From positions 2,418,001 to 2,482,000 of the forward strand of contig CP069419.1 in the NCBI GenBank assembly GCA_017569285.1: a DNA stretch of 64,000 nt, read 5' to 3'. A program made the translations under genes and the position numbers. The notes below the pieces were generated by a model, which did no database searches, was not told the DNA's origin, and worked only from the letters and a program-made list of their open reading frames with translations. Within the stretch, counting starts at the first letter, position 1. Each line of letters opens with the position of its first letter. This DNA comes from Clostridiales bacterium (GTDB lineage: Bacteria > Bacillota > Clostridia > Christensenellales > Aristaeellaceae). Shown here piece by piece: positions 50,001-57,621 of the stretch.

Positions 50001-51067
50001 TCGATGCCGGAAAAATGGTATTCCTCAGCAACCAGGGAGATTTTGGCCGACTCATCATAGTATGTGCGGATGGACGTATTTGTCCTGTACTGTTCCAGCC
50101 GGCCGCAGCGGACATCCGGCGGGACGCTGGCGAGGAACGGGCTGCCGCTGCTCCCTTCCGGCCCCTGCAGGGACCAGACAACCAGGAGGCGGTCTGTGCA
50201 GGCCGCGGCGGAAATCACCTCAAAGTGGATGCCTTCCTTCTCGGAAACCAGGTTCAGGGGAACCAGGCTTTCCGCAAGGTCGAAATCCAGGGATTTAGCG
50301 AAGAGATAAGGCCAGGTAATGGAACGGACAACGGTTTGCCCATCGGCATCCAGCTGGTCAAACGAATGCAGGGAGCGGAAATCCAGGAGGCGTTCGCCTT
50401 CCCGGCCGGTAAAATCAATGCGGAAACGGTACAGGCCGGAGGTGGTAAATGAATCTTTCATCCCGCAGACGGCCGTGACGGTGCGGACCAGGTCGTTTTC
50501 CGTGCCGGAGATGCTTTCAATCTTCATGGTTTCGGGCATATAAAAGTTGAGCAGGGTGCGGAACGTTTCCTCAGCCGGAGTATAGTCCGGGTTTTCAGAC
50601 TGAATGCCGGTACGCGATCTCATACCAAGCAGGTTTTCCTGCTGCCAGGAGGCAAAGAAGCTGGCGGTCTGATAATCTATATCCCCGATGCGATCCAATG
50701 GCACGTCTGTAGTGAGGGATAATATGGGTACCAGCCCTTCTCCGGCAGGTTCCGGGGTCCCCGTTCCTTCCCCTGTGGGCTGGGCGAGGGCGGCCGGCAC
50801 GGCGGTGACTTTGGTTTCCCGCGGGCGGATCCGATCCGGCCAGGGGAACATGCCCAGGTGGGTGCCGGTGATGAGGAGGCAGACGCAGAGGGCCAGGGCG
50901 GCGGCCGGAACTGCCAGGCGGCGGAACCGGATCCGGCGCTTTGCTTCGGGCATGGTTTCGGTCAGGTGCCGGTTGACTTCCGCCCGGTCGGAGGGAAGAT
51001 CGTCCAGGCCGGAGAGGCACTGGTCCAGCGTATCACGGAGCAGCTGCTCCCTTTCTTTTTTATTCAT
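47090..51067 (-). CDS. Very large anti-sigma factor with repeated extracellular domains
   Basis: About 1325 residues from ATG 51067 (nine bases from AAGGAG). Cytoplasmic N-terminus (KKEREQLLRDTLDQCLSGLDDLPSDRAEVNRHLTETM), one membrane helix (LAVPAAALALCVCLLITGTHL, about 52-72), then four divergent units about 250-330 residues apart, each with a VGLSCEQEGFRLE(L/V)VSASVKE or related SEKEGIHFEVISA motif and a YTHPLSVRLHKNLELSGIG(L/V) motif. Pro/Glu linkers (EPTPEPEPS) connect units. Usual anti-sigma proteins are 200-500 residues. It overlaps the sigma gene by eight bases and should inhibit it at the membrane. Confidence 0.75.
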   Translation of the reverse strand: MNKKEREQLLRDTLDQCLSGLDDLPSDRAEVNRHLTETMPEAKRRIRFRRLAVPAAALALCVCLLITGTHLGMFPWPDRIRPRETKVTAVPAALAQPTGEGTGTPEPAGEGLVPILSLTTDVPLDRIGDIDYQTASFFASWQQENLLGMRSRTGIQSENPDYTPAEETFRTLLNFYMPETMKIESISGTENDLVRTVTAVCGMKDSFTTSGLYRFRIDFTGREGERLLDFRSLHSFDQLDADGQTVVRSITWPYLFAKSLDFDLAESLVPLNLVSEKEGIHFEVISAAACTDRLLVVWSLQGPEGSSGSPFLASVPPDVRCGRLEQYRTNTSIRTYYDESAKISLVAEEYHFSGIDLAAAGSIPLSLDPIPVLGTETIDLLPYYEQYSSRVQVVNTPVSLAVDTYMDPDTYFRELPRILDYTLPLDIPLTDHIRLGGIGDVDGHLHVQLHYVDNDIAYPSPNGGGTCLKSATRVDGDRLSSEPFRWCETGADFFADGWVEYVFKPAGIRRSIPVTIITADRYIAGGWSVEIPLSAIRAAEPAAGEAEPVPTPEPIPVSETALVDILRALCPDCPEAFMPVGLSCEQEGFRLELVSASVKEQSAFFIFTLEDLEGGCITPETDPIVETPENWTDPYRGVHYYDLLHDAASQKWAFAAEYEYDSPDTLLNGTQQITAELPRVYILKSSLLSIGGLLEKYGGSASLVEVPQLIPITFSDPDGSFRDYGASWYRDQGIKVLDYTHPLSVRLHKNLELSGIGLIDGLLHVQLHYVDNVVYKPDGSVQYRHIPAAHVGSPCEPFPAPVNAMQWDTDGDGQADFIEYVFSCQAEEEAAKGLTVFSQEILDCIEGPWTIEVPLSAVWTGNPDALKTEAPGPETTPEPEPEPTPEPEPSPEPEPELNLITRLQQSIPDCLTDVVPVGLSCEQEGFRLEVVSASVKETAATFIFSLQDLEGDRLSSGVLPYVDMPNEDSGRYGRNLRTSLIYDPSSRKAYFAAEAQYDSPEILLDGAQQIPLSVADLLMNRTITLPLGDFLSQYGDRAALVDLPDLLPGHSFSPDGEDRVWTTDDYRKLGWKVLDYTHPLSVRLHKNLELSGIGVVDGQLHVQLRYLDNQTVRMGRYTTKPISFLYVWRPHESDSPNPKLEWDTDGDGSADFVEFVYPCESEADVIDDLEVVFDETLDYVEGSWTIEVPLEAVWTGDQEDIETRLAEFIDAWNTNRYTDMLELCSPAWISAQENPKQLLFMILQNRTPSSFTVESVSGSPGDTERTITAEISMNYNDHKPEVPIRVTFRMVQEDNRWYVDPESLITYRIIETPVPEAEPSPEPEP

Positions 51068-51560
51068 CTTCATCTTCTCCTTCCAGGGTCAGCTTCAGCA
51101 GCGCATAGGCCTGGCTGAGCCGCTTGGATACGGCCGCCGGGGTGATGCGGAGGACTTTGGCGATTTCCCGGCTGGTGAGGTTCTGCCGGTATTTGAGCAG
51201 GATGACTTCCCGGTTTTTGACCGGCAGGCGCATGATGGCGTCCATCAGGTCCAGGCGGGTTTCATCCGGGGGCGGGGAGGAGAGGGGAAGTGAATCGGCG
51301 GGGACGTCCAGGCGCCGGTGTCTGAACCAGGCGGACTGGAGGTGGTCCCGGCAGGTGTTGGCGGCAATGTGGGTGAGCCATGTTTTTTCGGAGGCTTCGC
51401 CGCGGAAGGTGTGCCAGCGCGTATAGGCCTTGAGGAAGGTTTCCTGCATCGCTTCCCGGGCCAGGTCCACGTTATGGAGGTAACCGAAACACAGCTTCAG
51501 TATATCCTTTTCATACAGAAGCATGAGGCGGTTGACCTGTTCCCTGCGGTTATCTTCCAT
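51060..51560 (-). CDS. ECF-type sigma factor
   Basis: 166 residues from ATG 51560 (GGGAG eight bases upstream); an alternative start about 39 bases earlier exists. Region 2: MLLYEKDILKLCFGYLHNVDLAREAMQETFLKAYTRWHTFRGEASEKTWLTHIAANTCRDHLQS; region 4: LPVKNREVILLKYRQNLTSREIAKVLRITPAAVSKRLSQAYALLK. No extra domain. Pairs with the 1325-residue anti-sigma protein; typically directs transcription of envelope-stress genes and its own operon. It and the sigma factor at 54105 have identical length and 60-odd percent similar sequence by eye. Confidence 0.92.
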   Translation of the reverse strand: MEDNRREQVNRLMLLYEKDILKLCFGYLHNVDLAREAMQETFLKAYTRWHTFRGEASEKTWLTHIAANTCRDHLQSAWFRHRRLDVPADSLPLSSPPPDETRLDLMDAIMRLPVKNREVILLKYRQNLTSREIAKVLRITPAAVSKRLSQAYALLKLTLEGEDEDE

Positions 51561-51724
51561 ATCGGTGGCTCCCTGCAATACTCCCTGCAATCCCATCATC
51601 CTCCTTCCACATATATAGACGGGACTGCGGGGGAAAAGTTAACTGACGGGGGAAATAATGGATGAAAATTACGGGGGATGTATGACCTATTTTAGCAGAA
51701 AGAGGGGGAAGGGGGAAGCAGAGC

Positions 51725-51788
51725 GTGACAGAGGGACAGCCCTACTGTCACACGACGCCATGTGACAGTAGGGCTGTCCCTCTGTCAC
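51725..51788 (+). repeat. Dispersed 28-bp inverted repeat, copy A
   Basis: Arms GTGACAGAGGGACAG... (51725-51752) and its exact complement (51761-51788), 28 perfect pairs with an eight-base loop, in the intergenic region between a sigma gene and the small gene at 52028. Very similar elements are at 61543 and 63205. Transcripts would fold as a long hairpin. The rest of 51600-52027 holds only TTGTATAAT-type promoter-like sequence near 51880. Confidence 0.8.
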
Positions 51789-52027
51789 ATGGGAAACTGA
51801 AAAGAACAGGAAATTGAAAAAAAGTCCGTATTTACGGGCTTTTTTTTGATTTTCCGGATTGCGCAAAAGGCAGAATTCTGTATAATAGAAAACAAGGGAT
51901 TGTATCGGGAATTCCCATGGTACGCAAGCTGTAGGGGGAGGATGACCGGTACGATTATTGGAGGCGCCGGGTTCCGTGATGGGGGATTATTTGCGGGAAC
52001 CGGTGGGAGAAAAGGCTGGAGATAGAA

Positions 52028-52279
52028 ATGAACATGAAAAAAGTATGCTGCCTGTTTTTGGCTGCAGTGCTGCTGACGGTGATGGCCGGATGGGTCATGC
52101 CGGTTTCGGCTGCGGCGGAGGGAACCGCGGGGAGTTCCGACATGTCATCCGCGAAGGCGGATGCGCTGGCGAGGCGGCTGTTTTCGCTGGATGAAGCGGC
52201 GCCCCTCGTGATGGCGGGCCTGCTGGTGGTGGGCGTAGGCGCCCTGTGCGGGGCGGCTGTTTTGAAATTCCGGAAATAA
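52028..52279 (+). CDS. Small secreted/membrane protein
   Basis: 83 residues. N-terminal signal-type segment MKKVCCLFLAAVLLTVMAGWVMPVSAAA, a short polar part, and a C-terminal hydrophobic helix LVMAGLLVVGVGALCGAAVLKF ending in basic residues. Either processed and anchored by the second helix or a two-span protein. ATG follows GGAGATAGAA. Sits between the two sigma/anti-sigma pairs, so may be a regulon member. Unknown function. Confidence 0.6.
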   Translation: MNMKKVCCLFLAAVLLTVMAGWVMPVSAAAEGTAGSSDMSSAKADALARRLFSLDEAAPLVMAGLLVVGVGALCGAAVLKFRK

Positions 52280-52301
52280 ACGAAGAACGAAACAATATGA
52301 A

Positions 52302-52327
52302 AAGAGCGCCGCGTATGCGGCGCTCTT
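52302..52327 (+). terminator. Terminator after small secreted protein gene
   Basis: AAGAGCGCCGC/GCGGCGCTCTT stem (52302-52312 and 52317-52327) with loop GTAT followed by GCTTTG; strong stem, weak T-run. May serve both converging genes. Confidence 0.7.
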
Positions 52328-52345
52328 GCTTTGTGGGTTTACAGG

Positions 52346-54112
52346 TTATTCGGCCGGTATAGCGGCGGGTTCTGCAGCGGGTTCGCTGTCCCGGATGGTG
52401 AATGTGAGTCCGTTGGCGTAGCAGTAGGAAATCAGTTCCGCGGTGCGGGGAATCTCAAACTTGGTATCGATGTCAGCGGAACAGGGGACGAACGCATTCT
52501 GGCCGAAGGATAAGACACTGTCCGGAATGATGACTTTCCGCAGGCCGGCCCAGAAGAACGCCTGCTCGCCGATGGTCCGGAGTCCTTCCGGGAGGTCGAT
52601 GGATTCAAGATTGTCGCAGCCCATGAACGCCCTGTCTCCGATGGCGGTGACAGTGTCCGGGATGACAACGGATTCCAGCCCGTACCAGTCCATGAAAGCT
52701 TCATCCGCGATCGCGGTCACGGGATAGCCGTCCAGCTCCGCCGGAATGACCATATGGCGCATGAGCTGGAAGTCTTTTTTTCCGGTACGTCCTTTGACGA
52801 CGGCGGTTCCGTCCTCATTGAGGGTATATGTGAGGCGGGATTCATAGTAACCGGGAGTGTCGCTGCCGGCATAATCTTCCGGGCCGGTCCAGATGGAATC
52901 GAGGGGAGCCTCCACTTTCCAGTTTCCGTCCACGACACCGCTGCAGGAACGGATATACAACGGGATTCCGGCTCCTTCCGCCAGGGGAAAGATGAATTCC
53001 TGTTCATCCGGTTCACTGCCCGGGGCCGGGGCTTTTCTCCATTCAAAGATGCAGACATCGCTGCGTTTTTCATAATCATTCAGCCAACTTTCGGAACCGG
53101 GAGCACAAATACATACATATTCCACCGGCCGGAAAACGTAGGGACTGGATGATTCGACAAACGGTTCATTATCTACATAGCGGAGGCGGACGTGGCACTG
53201 TCCGTCAATGATGCCGATTCCATCCAGCCGGATGCTGGGGTTGAGGCTGATATCCAGCGGGCTGGAAACGTCCAGGATCCGGGAAGGCAGTGTTTCGGAA
53301 GAATGCTTAACATAATCCGCCCAGTAGACAGACTGGTTGGGTAATGATTCATCCGGGACCATTGCCTCTGCACTGTCCCCATATTCCGCCAGATACGGCG
53401 CCAGATCCAGGACGGTATGGCTGATCAGTCCGAGTTCATCGAGGAAGAAGGTGACGGGCTGATTATCTCCGGGGATGGCGGTTCCATCGGTGACAAAGTG
53501 CGACAGGCGGGCGCTCATCCGGTTGGGGGTGTAAAGAATGTGGGCGTTGGTGCTGAGCGCGGCGCTGCCGACACCGTCGCACATGACGTCGACGGCGCCC
53601 CAGACATGGGTTTCCTCATTGATCCGGTTTCCTTCCAGGTCCTCCAGGGAATAAAGCACATCGGCGCCTTCACCATCCACCCCGGCGGCTTCGACCGTGA
53701 AGCGGATGCCTTCCTTTTCACAGCTGAGCCCGACCGGGCGGAGGTTATCTGCTTCCGCACTGGAATCGGACTCCGCCAGCCATTTCCGCCAGGGTTCTTC
53801 CGGCAGGGGATCAAAGCCGGTGGGCTGCGCAAGCGCGAAAGCCGGGTTTTCCGTTGCCGTTACCGGATCCGGCCGGGAAGCGGAATTCATCCGGATTCCG
53901 AAGAAGACCACCAGCGCGCACACCAGCGCGGCGGCCGGAAGCACAAGCTGCCGGACGGGAATGCGCCTTTTCGCCGGCGCGGGGTTTTCCTCCAGCTTTT
54001 TGTCCACCACCGGGCGCAGGGACGGCGCGGTGTCGATGCCGGACATGCAGTGGTCCAGGGTTTCGGTGATCAGCTGCTCCATATCTTTTTCTGTATTCAC
54101 ATTGTTATTCAT
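52346..54112 (-). CDS. Anti-sigma factor fused to BspA-type leucine-rich repeats
   Basis: 588 residues from ATG 54112 after GGAGG. Cytoplasmic MEQLITETLDHCMSGIDTAPSL, membrane helix (LVLPAAALVCALVVFFGI, about 50-67), extracellular domain with the LRPVGLSCEKEGIRFTVEAAGVDG motif shared with the giant paralogue, and a C-terminal LRR_5/BspA-like array (about 440-560: VTAIADEAFMDWYGLESVVIPDTVTAIGDRAFMGCDNLESIDLPEGLRTIGEQAFFWAGLRKVIIPDSV). BspA repeats bind host or cell surface proteins, so this anti-sigma factor may sense an external ligand. Overlaps its sigma gene by eight bases. Confidence 0.8.
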   Translation of the reverse strand: MNNNVNTEKDMEQLITETLDHCMSGIDTAPSLRPVVDKKLEENPAPAKRRIPVRQLVLPAAALVCALVVFFGIRMNSASRPDPVTATENPAFALAQPTGFDPLPEEPWRKWLAESDSSAEADNLRPVGLSCEKEGIRFTVEAAGVDGEGADVLYSLEDLEGNRINEETHVWGAVDVMCDGVGSAALSTNAHILYTPNRMSARLSHFVTDGTAIPGDNQPVTFFLDELGLISHTVLDLAPYLAEYGDSAEAMVPDESLPNQSVYWADYVKHSSETLPSRILDVSSPLDISLNPSIRLDGIGIIDGQCHVRLRYVDNEPFVESSSPYVFRPVEYVCICAPGSESWLNDYEKRSDVCIFEWRKAPAPGSEPDEQEFIFPLAEGAGIPLYIRSCSGVVDGNWKVEAPLDSIWTGPEDYAGSDTPGYYESRLTYTLNEDGTAVVKGRTGKKDFQLMRHMVIPAELDGYPVTAIADEAFMDWYGLESVVIPDTVTAIGDRAFMGCDNLESIDLPEGLRTIGEQAFFWAGLRKVIIPDSVLSFGQNAFVPCSADIDTKFEIPRTAELISYCYANGLTFTIRDSEPAAEPAAIPAE

Positions 54113-54605
54113 TGCGGGATCCTCCTTCCAGCGTCTGCTTCAGTCGGCTGCACGCCTTGCGTATCCGTTTGGAGACGGCCGTCGGGGTCACGTGAAGCAC
54201 CCGGGCGATCTCCTCGTTGCTCAGGCCGTGCTGGAATTTCATCTGGATGACTTCCCGGCTTTTGACGGGCAGGTTCATAATGGCAGCCATCAGGTCCAGC
54301 TGGGTTTCATCCGGGGGCGGGAAGGATGACGGCAGGGAATCCAGGGATACGTGCAGCTGCCGGTTCCGGAACCAGGCAGAGCGGAGGATATCCTTGCATG
54401 TGTTGGCCACAATACTGGTGAGCCAGGTTTTTTCCGCGGCTTCCCCGCGGTAGGTGCCGAAACGGGTATACACCTTCAGGAAGCTTTCCTGCAGCGCTTC
54501 CTGCGCCAGGTCGTAGTCCCGCAGGTAGATGTAACACAGCTTCAGCATATCCTTTTCATACTGAAGCATGAGCCGATTCACATGTTCCCTGCGGTTATCG
54601 TCCAT
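54105..54605 (-). CDS. ECF-type sigma factor, paralogue
   Basis: 166 residues from ATG 54605 (GGGAG eight bases upstream). Region 2 MLQYEKDMLKLCYIYLRDYDLAQEALQESFLKVYTRFGTYRGEAAEKTWLTSIVANTCKDILRSAWFRNRQ; region 4 LPVKSREVIQMKFQHGLSNEEIARVLHVTPTAVSKRIRKACSRLK. Same length and layout as the gene at 51060, including the MxDNRREHVNRLML opening, so the two pairs arose by duplication. Controls or is controlled by the BspA-fused anti-sigma protein. Confidence 0.92.
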   Translation of the reverse strand: MDDNRREHVNRLMLQYEKDMLKLCYIYLRDYDLAQEALQESFLKVYTRFGTYRGEAAEKTWLTSIVANTCKDILRSAWFRNRQLHVSLDSLPSSFPPPDETQLDLMAAIMNLPVKSREVIQMKFQHGLSNEEIARVLHVTPTAVSKRIRKACSRLKQTLEGGSRNE

Positions 54606-54897
54606 CTTTGCTACTCCCGGCGAGAATTCATGCGCGATTTCCTGCATGGTCTGTCCGCCTCCCTCCACTTAATTAGACGGGACGGGAACGGGAAAATGAA
54701 CCACGCGGAAAAAATGCACGCTTTTTTTGCGGATTTTTTCCGGAAATGAATATACCATAAAGAAGCCGAACGGCAAAGGGAGGGGATGGGGACTGTCCCT
54801 GCTGCTTCATGTGTTTTTGCCTGACGGGAAGAGTGGACGGGGATTGGAATAAATTGTATAATAGATCAAACGTCTATATGCCGCCGGAGGAACAAAT

Positions 54898-56013
54898 ATG
54901 GGTTATTCATATTCGAATATCCAGCTGAAAAAGGGAAGCCTGCCGATTGATCCGGAGAAAATCGCGGAGAAACTGGCTGCGGAGTACAGGCTGAAGCGAA
55001 CGGAGTCCCGGGATGACGCGGATGTGACCGTCGCTATTGGGCCGGAGAACGCCGATCTATGGATCACCATCGTTTCGGAGATTTTTGACGAAGATCTGGA
55101 GAAAAGCTGCTCAATCGCGAAAGCACTGTCGGAGGAATACCGGACAGAGGCGATCGCCATCTCCTGTTTTGACAGTGATTACCTGTGCCTGAACCTGCTG
55201 GACGTGCAGAACAATGTGGACGCATGGGCGGCATGCGGCTGTTTCCCGGAAGGGAAAGCCCCGCGGAGGAGCAACATTGCGGCATGGAAGGCATATATCC
55301 CCGACGTGGAAGCAATGCGGCGGGTGATGCGCGAGCATTATGACTTTGCGGAGGAATGCCTGGGCGGGCTGGAGGAGATCCTTCTGCTTCCGGAAGCCCA
55401 GGGCCAGGTCTGTGTGGACTTTGCCGGGCCGGAACAAGGATACCGCTGCTGGTATTATACCGCGGAGACGGCAGGGACGAGCGGGACGCCAACGACTATA
55501 AGACCGGCATCATATTCCAGGAACATCGGCTTTGACTGGTACAGCTATGCCGGCTTCCATAATATCGCCGCAGCTTCACGCGGAGCGGGCGTCCTGTTCA
55601 GCGGAAAGGCTGTCACATCCGGGAATGTCGACATCCGGGAAGCGTGGATCGAGATTAAAGACAAACGCGGGAAACTGACCGGGGTTCCGATCGAATGGAA
55701 GTATAAATATCAGGGACGAATTGAAAACCGGATATGTACAGGGAATCCGGTTGAGCTGAAGAAGGTAACCCTTTCGGATGGCGAACAGGGCTTTTACGGG
55801 GAAGCACCGGACGTCAGGTTCCTGGAAACAAACTGGGACGGACTGCCGATGAGTAAAGCAAGGCGGATGTACTATGACCGGGAAATTCTGATCCGTTTTT
55901 ACGCAATCCGGAAATGCCCGGAAGGCGTCAGTCCGGGAAGCTTAAAGGTCACTTTGATTCCGCTGCAGAATCCGGAAGGACGGGGAACCCACGAGGCTGA
56001 ATTCCGGGATTAG
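54898..56013 (+). CDS. Conserved hypothetical protein
   Basis: 371 residues, soluble, no signal peptide. Beta/alpha composition with segments such as VTVAIGPENADLWITIVSEIFDEDLEKSCSIAKALSEEYRTEAIAISCFDSDYLCLNLLD and a beta-rich C-terminal half (REAWIEIKDKRGKLTGVPIEWKYKYQGR). ATG follows GCCGGAGGAACAAAT. I recognise no family. Its 3' region is immediately upstream of the IS3 insertion. Confidence 0.68.
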   Translation: MGYSYSNIQLKKGSLPIDPEKIAEKLAAEYRLKRTESRDDADVTVAIGPENADLWITIVSEIFDEDLEKSCSIAKALSEEYRTEAIAISCFDSDYLCLNLLDVQNNVDAWAACGCFPEGKAPRRSNIAAWKAYIPDVEAMRRVMREHYDFAEECLGGLEEILLLPEAQGQVCVDFAGPEQGYRCWYYTAETAGTSGTPTTIRPASYSRNIGFDWYSYAGFHNIAAASRGAGVLFSGKAVTSGNVDIREAWIEIKDKRGKLTGVPIEWKYKYQGRIENRICTGNPVELKKVTLSDGEQGFYGEAPDVRFLETNWDGLPMSKARRMYYDREILIRFYAIRKCPEGVSPGSLKVTLIPLQNPEGRGTHEAEFRD

Positions 56014-56086
56014 AGACAACAAAAACAAGGAGCGCGGAATTGATATGTACCCTCTTTACTGGACACCCAGTAAGGAGGGTATTTTT

Positions 56087-56659
56087 ATGCGTTACAGTTA
56101 TGAGTACAAGATGAAATGTATTGAGATGTACAGAGAAGGAAGGTGGCCTGAGACCCCTACAGGTATTAAAGAAGCGCGATACTTTCATAATATGATCCTG
56201 CGATGGTTTCATGTAGTAGAAGCAAATGGGCCAGATATTCTCAAACCCCGGGAAACTAATAAGGATTGGACCCCAGAAGAGAGATATGAGCTGGTTGCAA
56301 AAGTCCTAGGTGGTTCATCAATCCAGTCTGTAGCTAATGAGGCGGGTATAAATAGCGGATTACTTACTTGCTGGGTTCGCAAATATAAGAACGAGGGGTA
56401 TAATGGCCTTATAAACAAGAGAAAAGGTCGACCACCAAAGGAGCCCCATATGAAGAAAATCAATTACAACAACCCTAGGAAACTTAATGAGTCCGAGTAT
56501 GAAGAACTCGTAAGGCTAAGGGCTGAAAACGAGTATATCAAAGCGGAAATCGAAGTCATAAAAAAAGAGATCGCCTTGAGAGAAGAAAAGGAAGCTGCGC
56601 GTCTCAAGGCGAAAAAGCAGCGATCATCAAAGAACTCAGAGAAGAAGAATACCAACTGA
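56087..56659 (+). CDS. IS3 transposase OrfA (helix-turn-helix subunit)
   Basis: 190 residues from ATG 56087 (AAGGAGG seven bases upstream). Two HTH-like segments (YEYKMKCIEMYREGRWPETPTGIKEARYFHNMIL and LVAKVLGGSSIQSVANEAGINSGLLTCWVRKYKNEGYNGL) and a leucine/charged coiled C-terminus. At 56612-56617 AAAAAG offers a -1 slip into the OrfB frame, giving a fused OrfAB transposase; OrfA alone would bind ends or regulate. Confidence 0.9.
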   Translation: MRYSYEYKMKCIEMYREGRWPETPTGIKEARYFHNMILRWFHVVEANGPDILKPRETNKDWTPEERYELVAKVLGGSSIQSVANEAGINSGLLTCWVRKYKNEGYNGLINKRKGRPPKEPHMKKINYNNPRKLNESEYEELVRLRAENEYIKAEIEVIKKEIALREEKEAARLKAKKQRSSKNSEKKNTN

Positions 56660-56676
56660 AGTATCTTCTTAAAGCG

Positions 56677-57471
56677 ATGTGCCTTTCCAGATCCACATAC
56701 TATTACGAAGTTTCAAAAGAAGATGTGGTAGCCAAAAGGAGCGAAGCAGTCGCAAGTGTGATCAGGGAAATCTTTGAATATAATAAAGGTCGATACGGTG
56801 TCCGGAGAGTACACCACGAACTGATCAACAGAGGCTATAAGGTAAACCACAAAAAGGTCCAGCGATTAATGCACTGCATGGACCTTAAAGGCAAACGCCC
56901 GAAAGAAAAATACCATTCTTATCAGGGAGAAGTTGGAAAGGTGGCAGATAACCTCATTAACCGAGACTTCAGTACAACAAAGCCTTTGCAAAAATGGACA
57001 ACAGATGTTTCTCAATTCAATTTATCTTGGGGAAAATGCTATCTTTCTCCAATTCTGGATATGCACACAAATGAGGTCATCTCATACGATCTCTCGTTAA
57101 GTCCAAACATGGAACAGATCCGACGGATGCTGGATAAGGGGCTGAGCAGGTTTTCCTCACTTAATGGTCTGATCTTTCATTCTGACCAGGGTTGGCAGTA
57201 CCAACATGCTTATTTCAGAAATACGATTGAGAAACGTGGCATTATTCAGTCCATGTCCCGAAAAGGAAACTGTTATGACAACAGTATTATGGAGACATTC
57301 TTCGGACGACTAAAGAACGAGATGTTTTATGGATACGAGAAAGACTACAAATCATATGAGGAATTCTCCAAGGCTATGGCCAAGTATATTGACTACTACA
57401 ACAATGAGCGCATCCAGGCAAAAACAAAATGGATGCCACCCGTAAAATACAGGTTGGCATCCATGGGTTGA
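56677..57471 (+). CDS. IS3 transposase OrfB (DDE integrase domain)
   Basis: 264 residues if started at ATG 56677; in the cell it is more likely joined to OrfA by the -1 frameshift around 56612, where the upstream part of this frame reads EKAAIIKELREEEYQLKYLLKAM. The catalytic DDE triad is evident: KWTTDVSQFN (Asp), IFHSDQGWQYQ (Asp) and METFFGRLKNEM (Glu). HTH_21 segment GVRRVHHELINRGYKVNHKKVQRLM lies near the N-terminus. Catalyses strand transfer for the element. Confidence 0.92.
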   Translation: MCLSRSTYYYEVSKEDVVAKRSEAVASVIREIFEYNKGRYGVRRVHHELINRGYKVNHKKVQRLMHCMDLKGKRPKEKYHSYQGEVGKVADNLINRDFSTTKPLQKWTTDVSQFNLSWGKCYLSPILDMHTNEVISYDLSLSPNMEQIRRMLDKGLSRFSSLNGLIFHSDQGWQYQHAYFRNTIEKRGIIQSMSRKGNCYDNSIMETFFGRLKNEMFYGYEKDYKSYEEFSKAMAKYIDYYNNERIQAKTKWMPPVKYRLASMG

Positions 57472-57621
57472 GCCTCGAGCATAAATCAATGTGTCCAGGA
57501 AACTGGGTACATATCAAATGCGCTCCTTTTCACACTTTGGTCAATTCCCTACGATATCACGAAATGCCCCTATATATATCAACAAAAACAGGATTTATTA
57601 TATATAAAAAATTACAGTAAA

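Larger units (their letters stand above)
56041..57516 (+). mobile_element. IS3-family insertion sequence (IS150 group), complete
   Basis: 1476 bases. Terminal inverted repeats begin TGATATGTACCC at the left end and at the right end when read inward, and continue with imperfect TTT-CTGGACAC identity for about 25 bases. The element is flanked by AAT on both sides (56038-56040 and 57517-57519), a 3-bp target duplication typical of IS3. Contains orfA and orfB in overlapping -1 frames. Complete ends and intact ORFs suggest a recently mobile copy. Confidence 0.92.

Noticed and set aside
47063-50452. Long plus-strand ORFs (350 and 584 codons) antisense to the giant anti-sigma gene
   Set aside because: Shadows of the repeat-containing gene; the real frame has clear anti-sigma, membrane and repeat features.
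54780-54830. Possible fourth copy of the GGGACAG repeat near GGGACTGTCCC
   Set aside because: Only a short core is shared and no long inverted arms exist.
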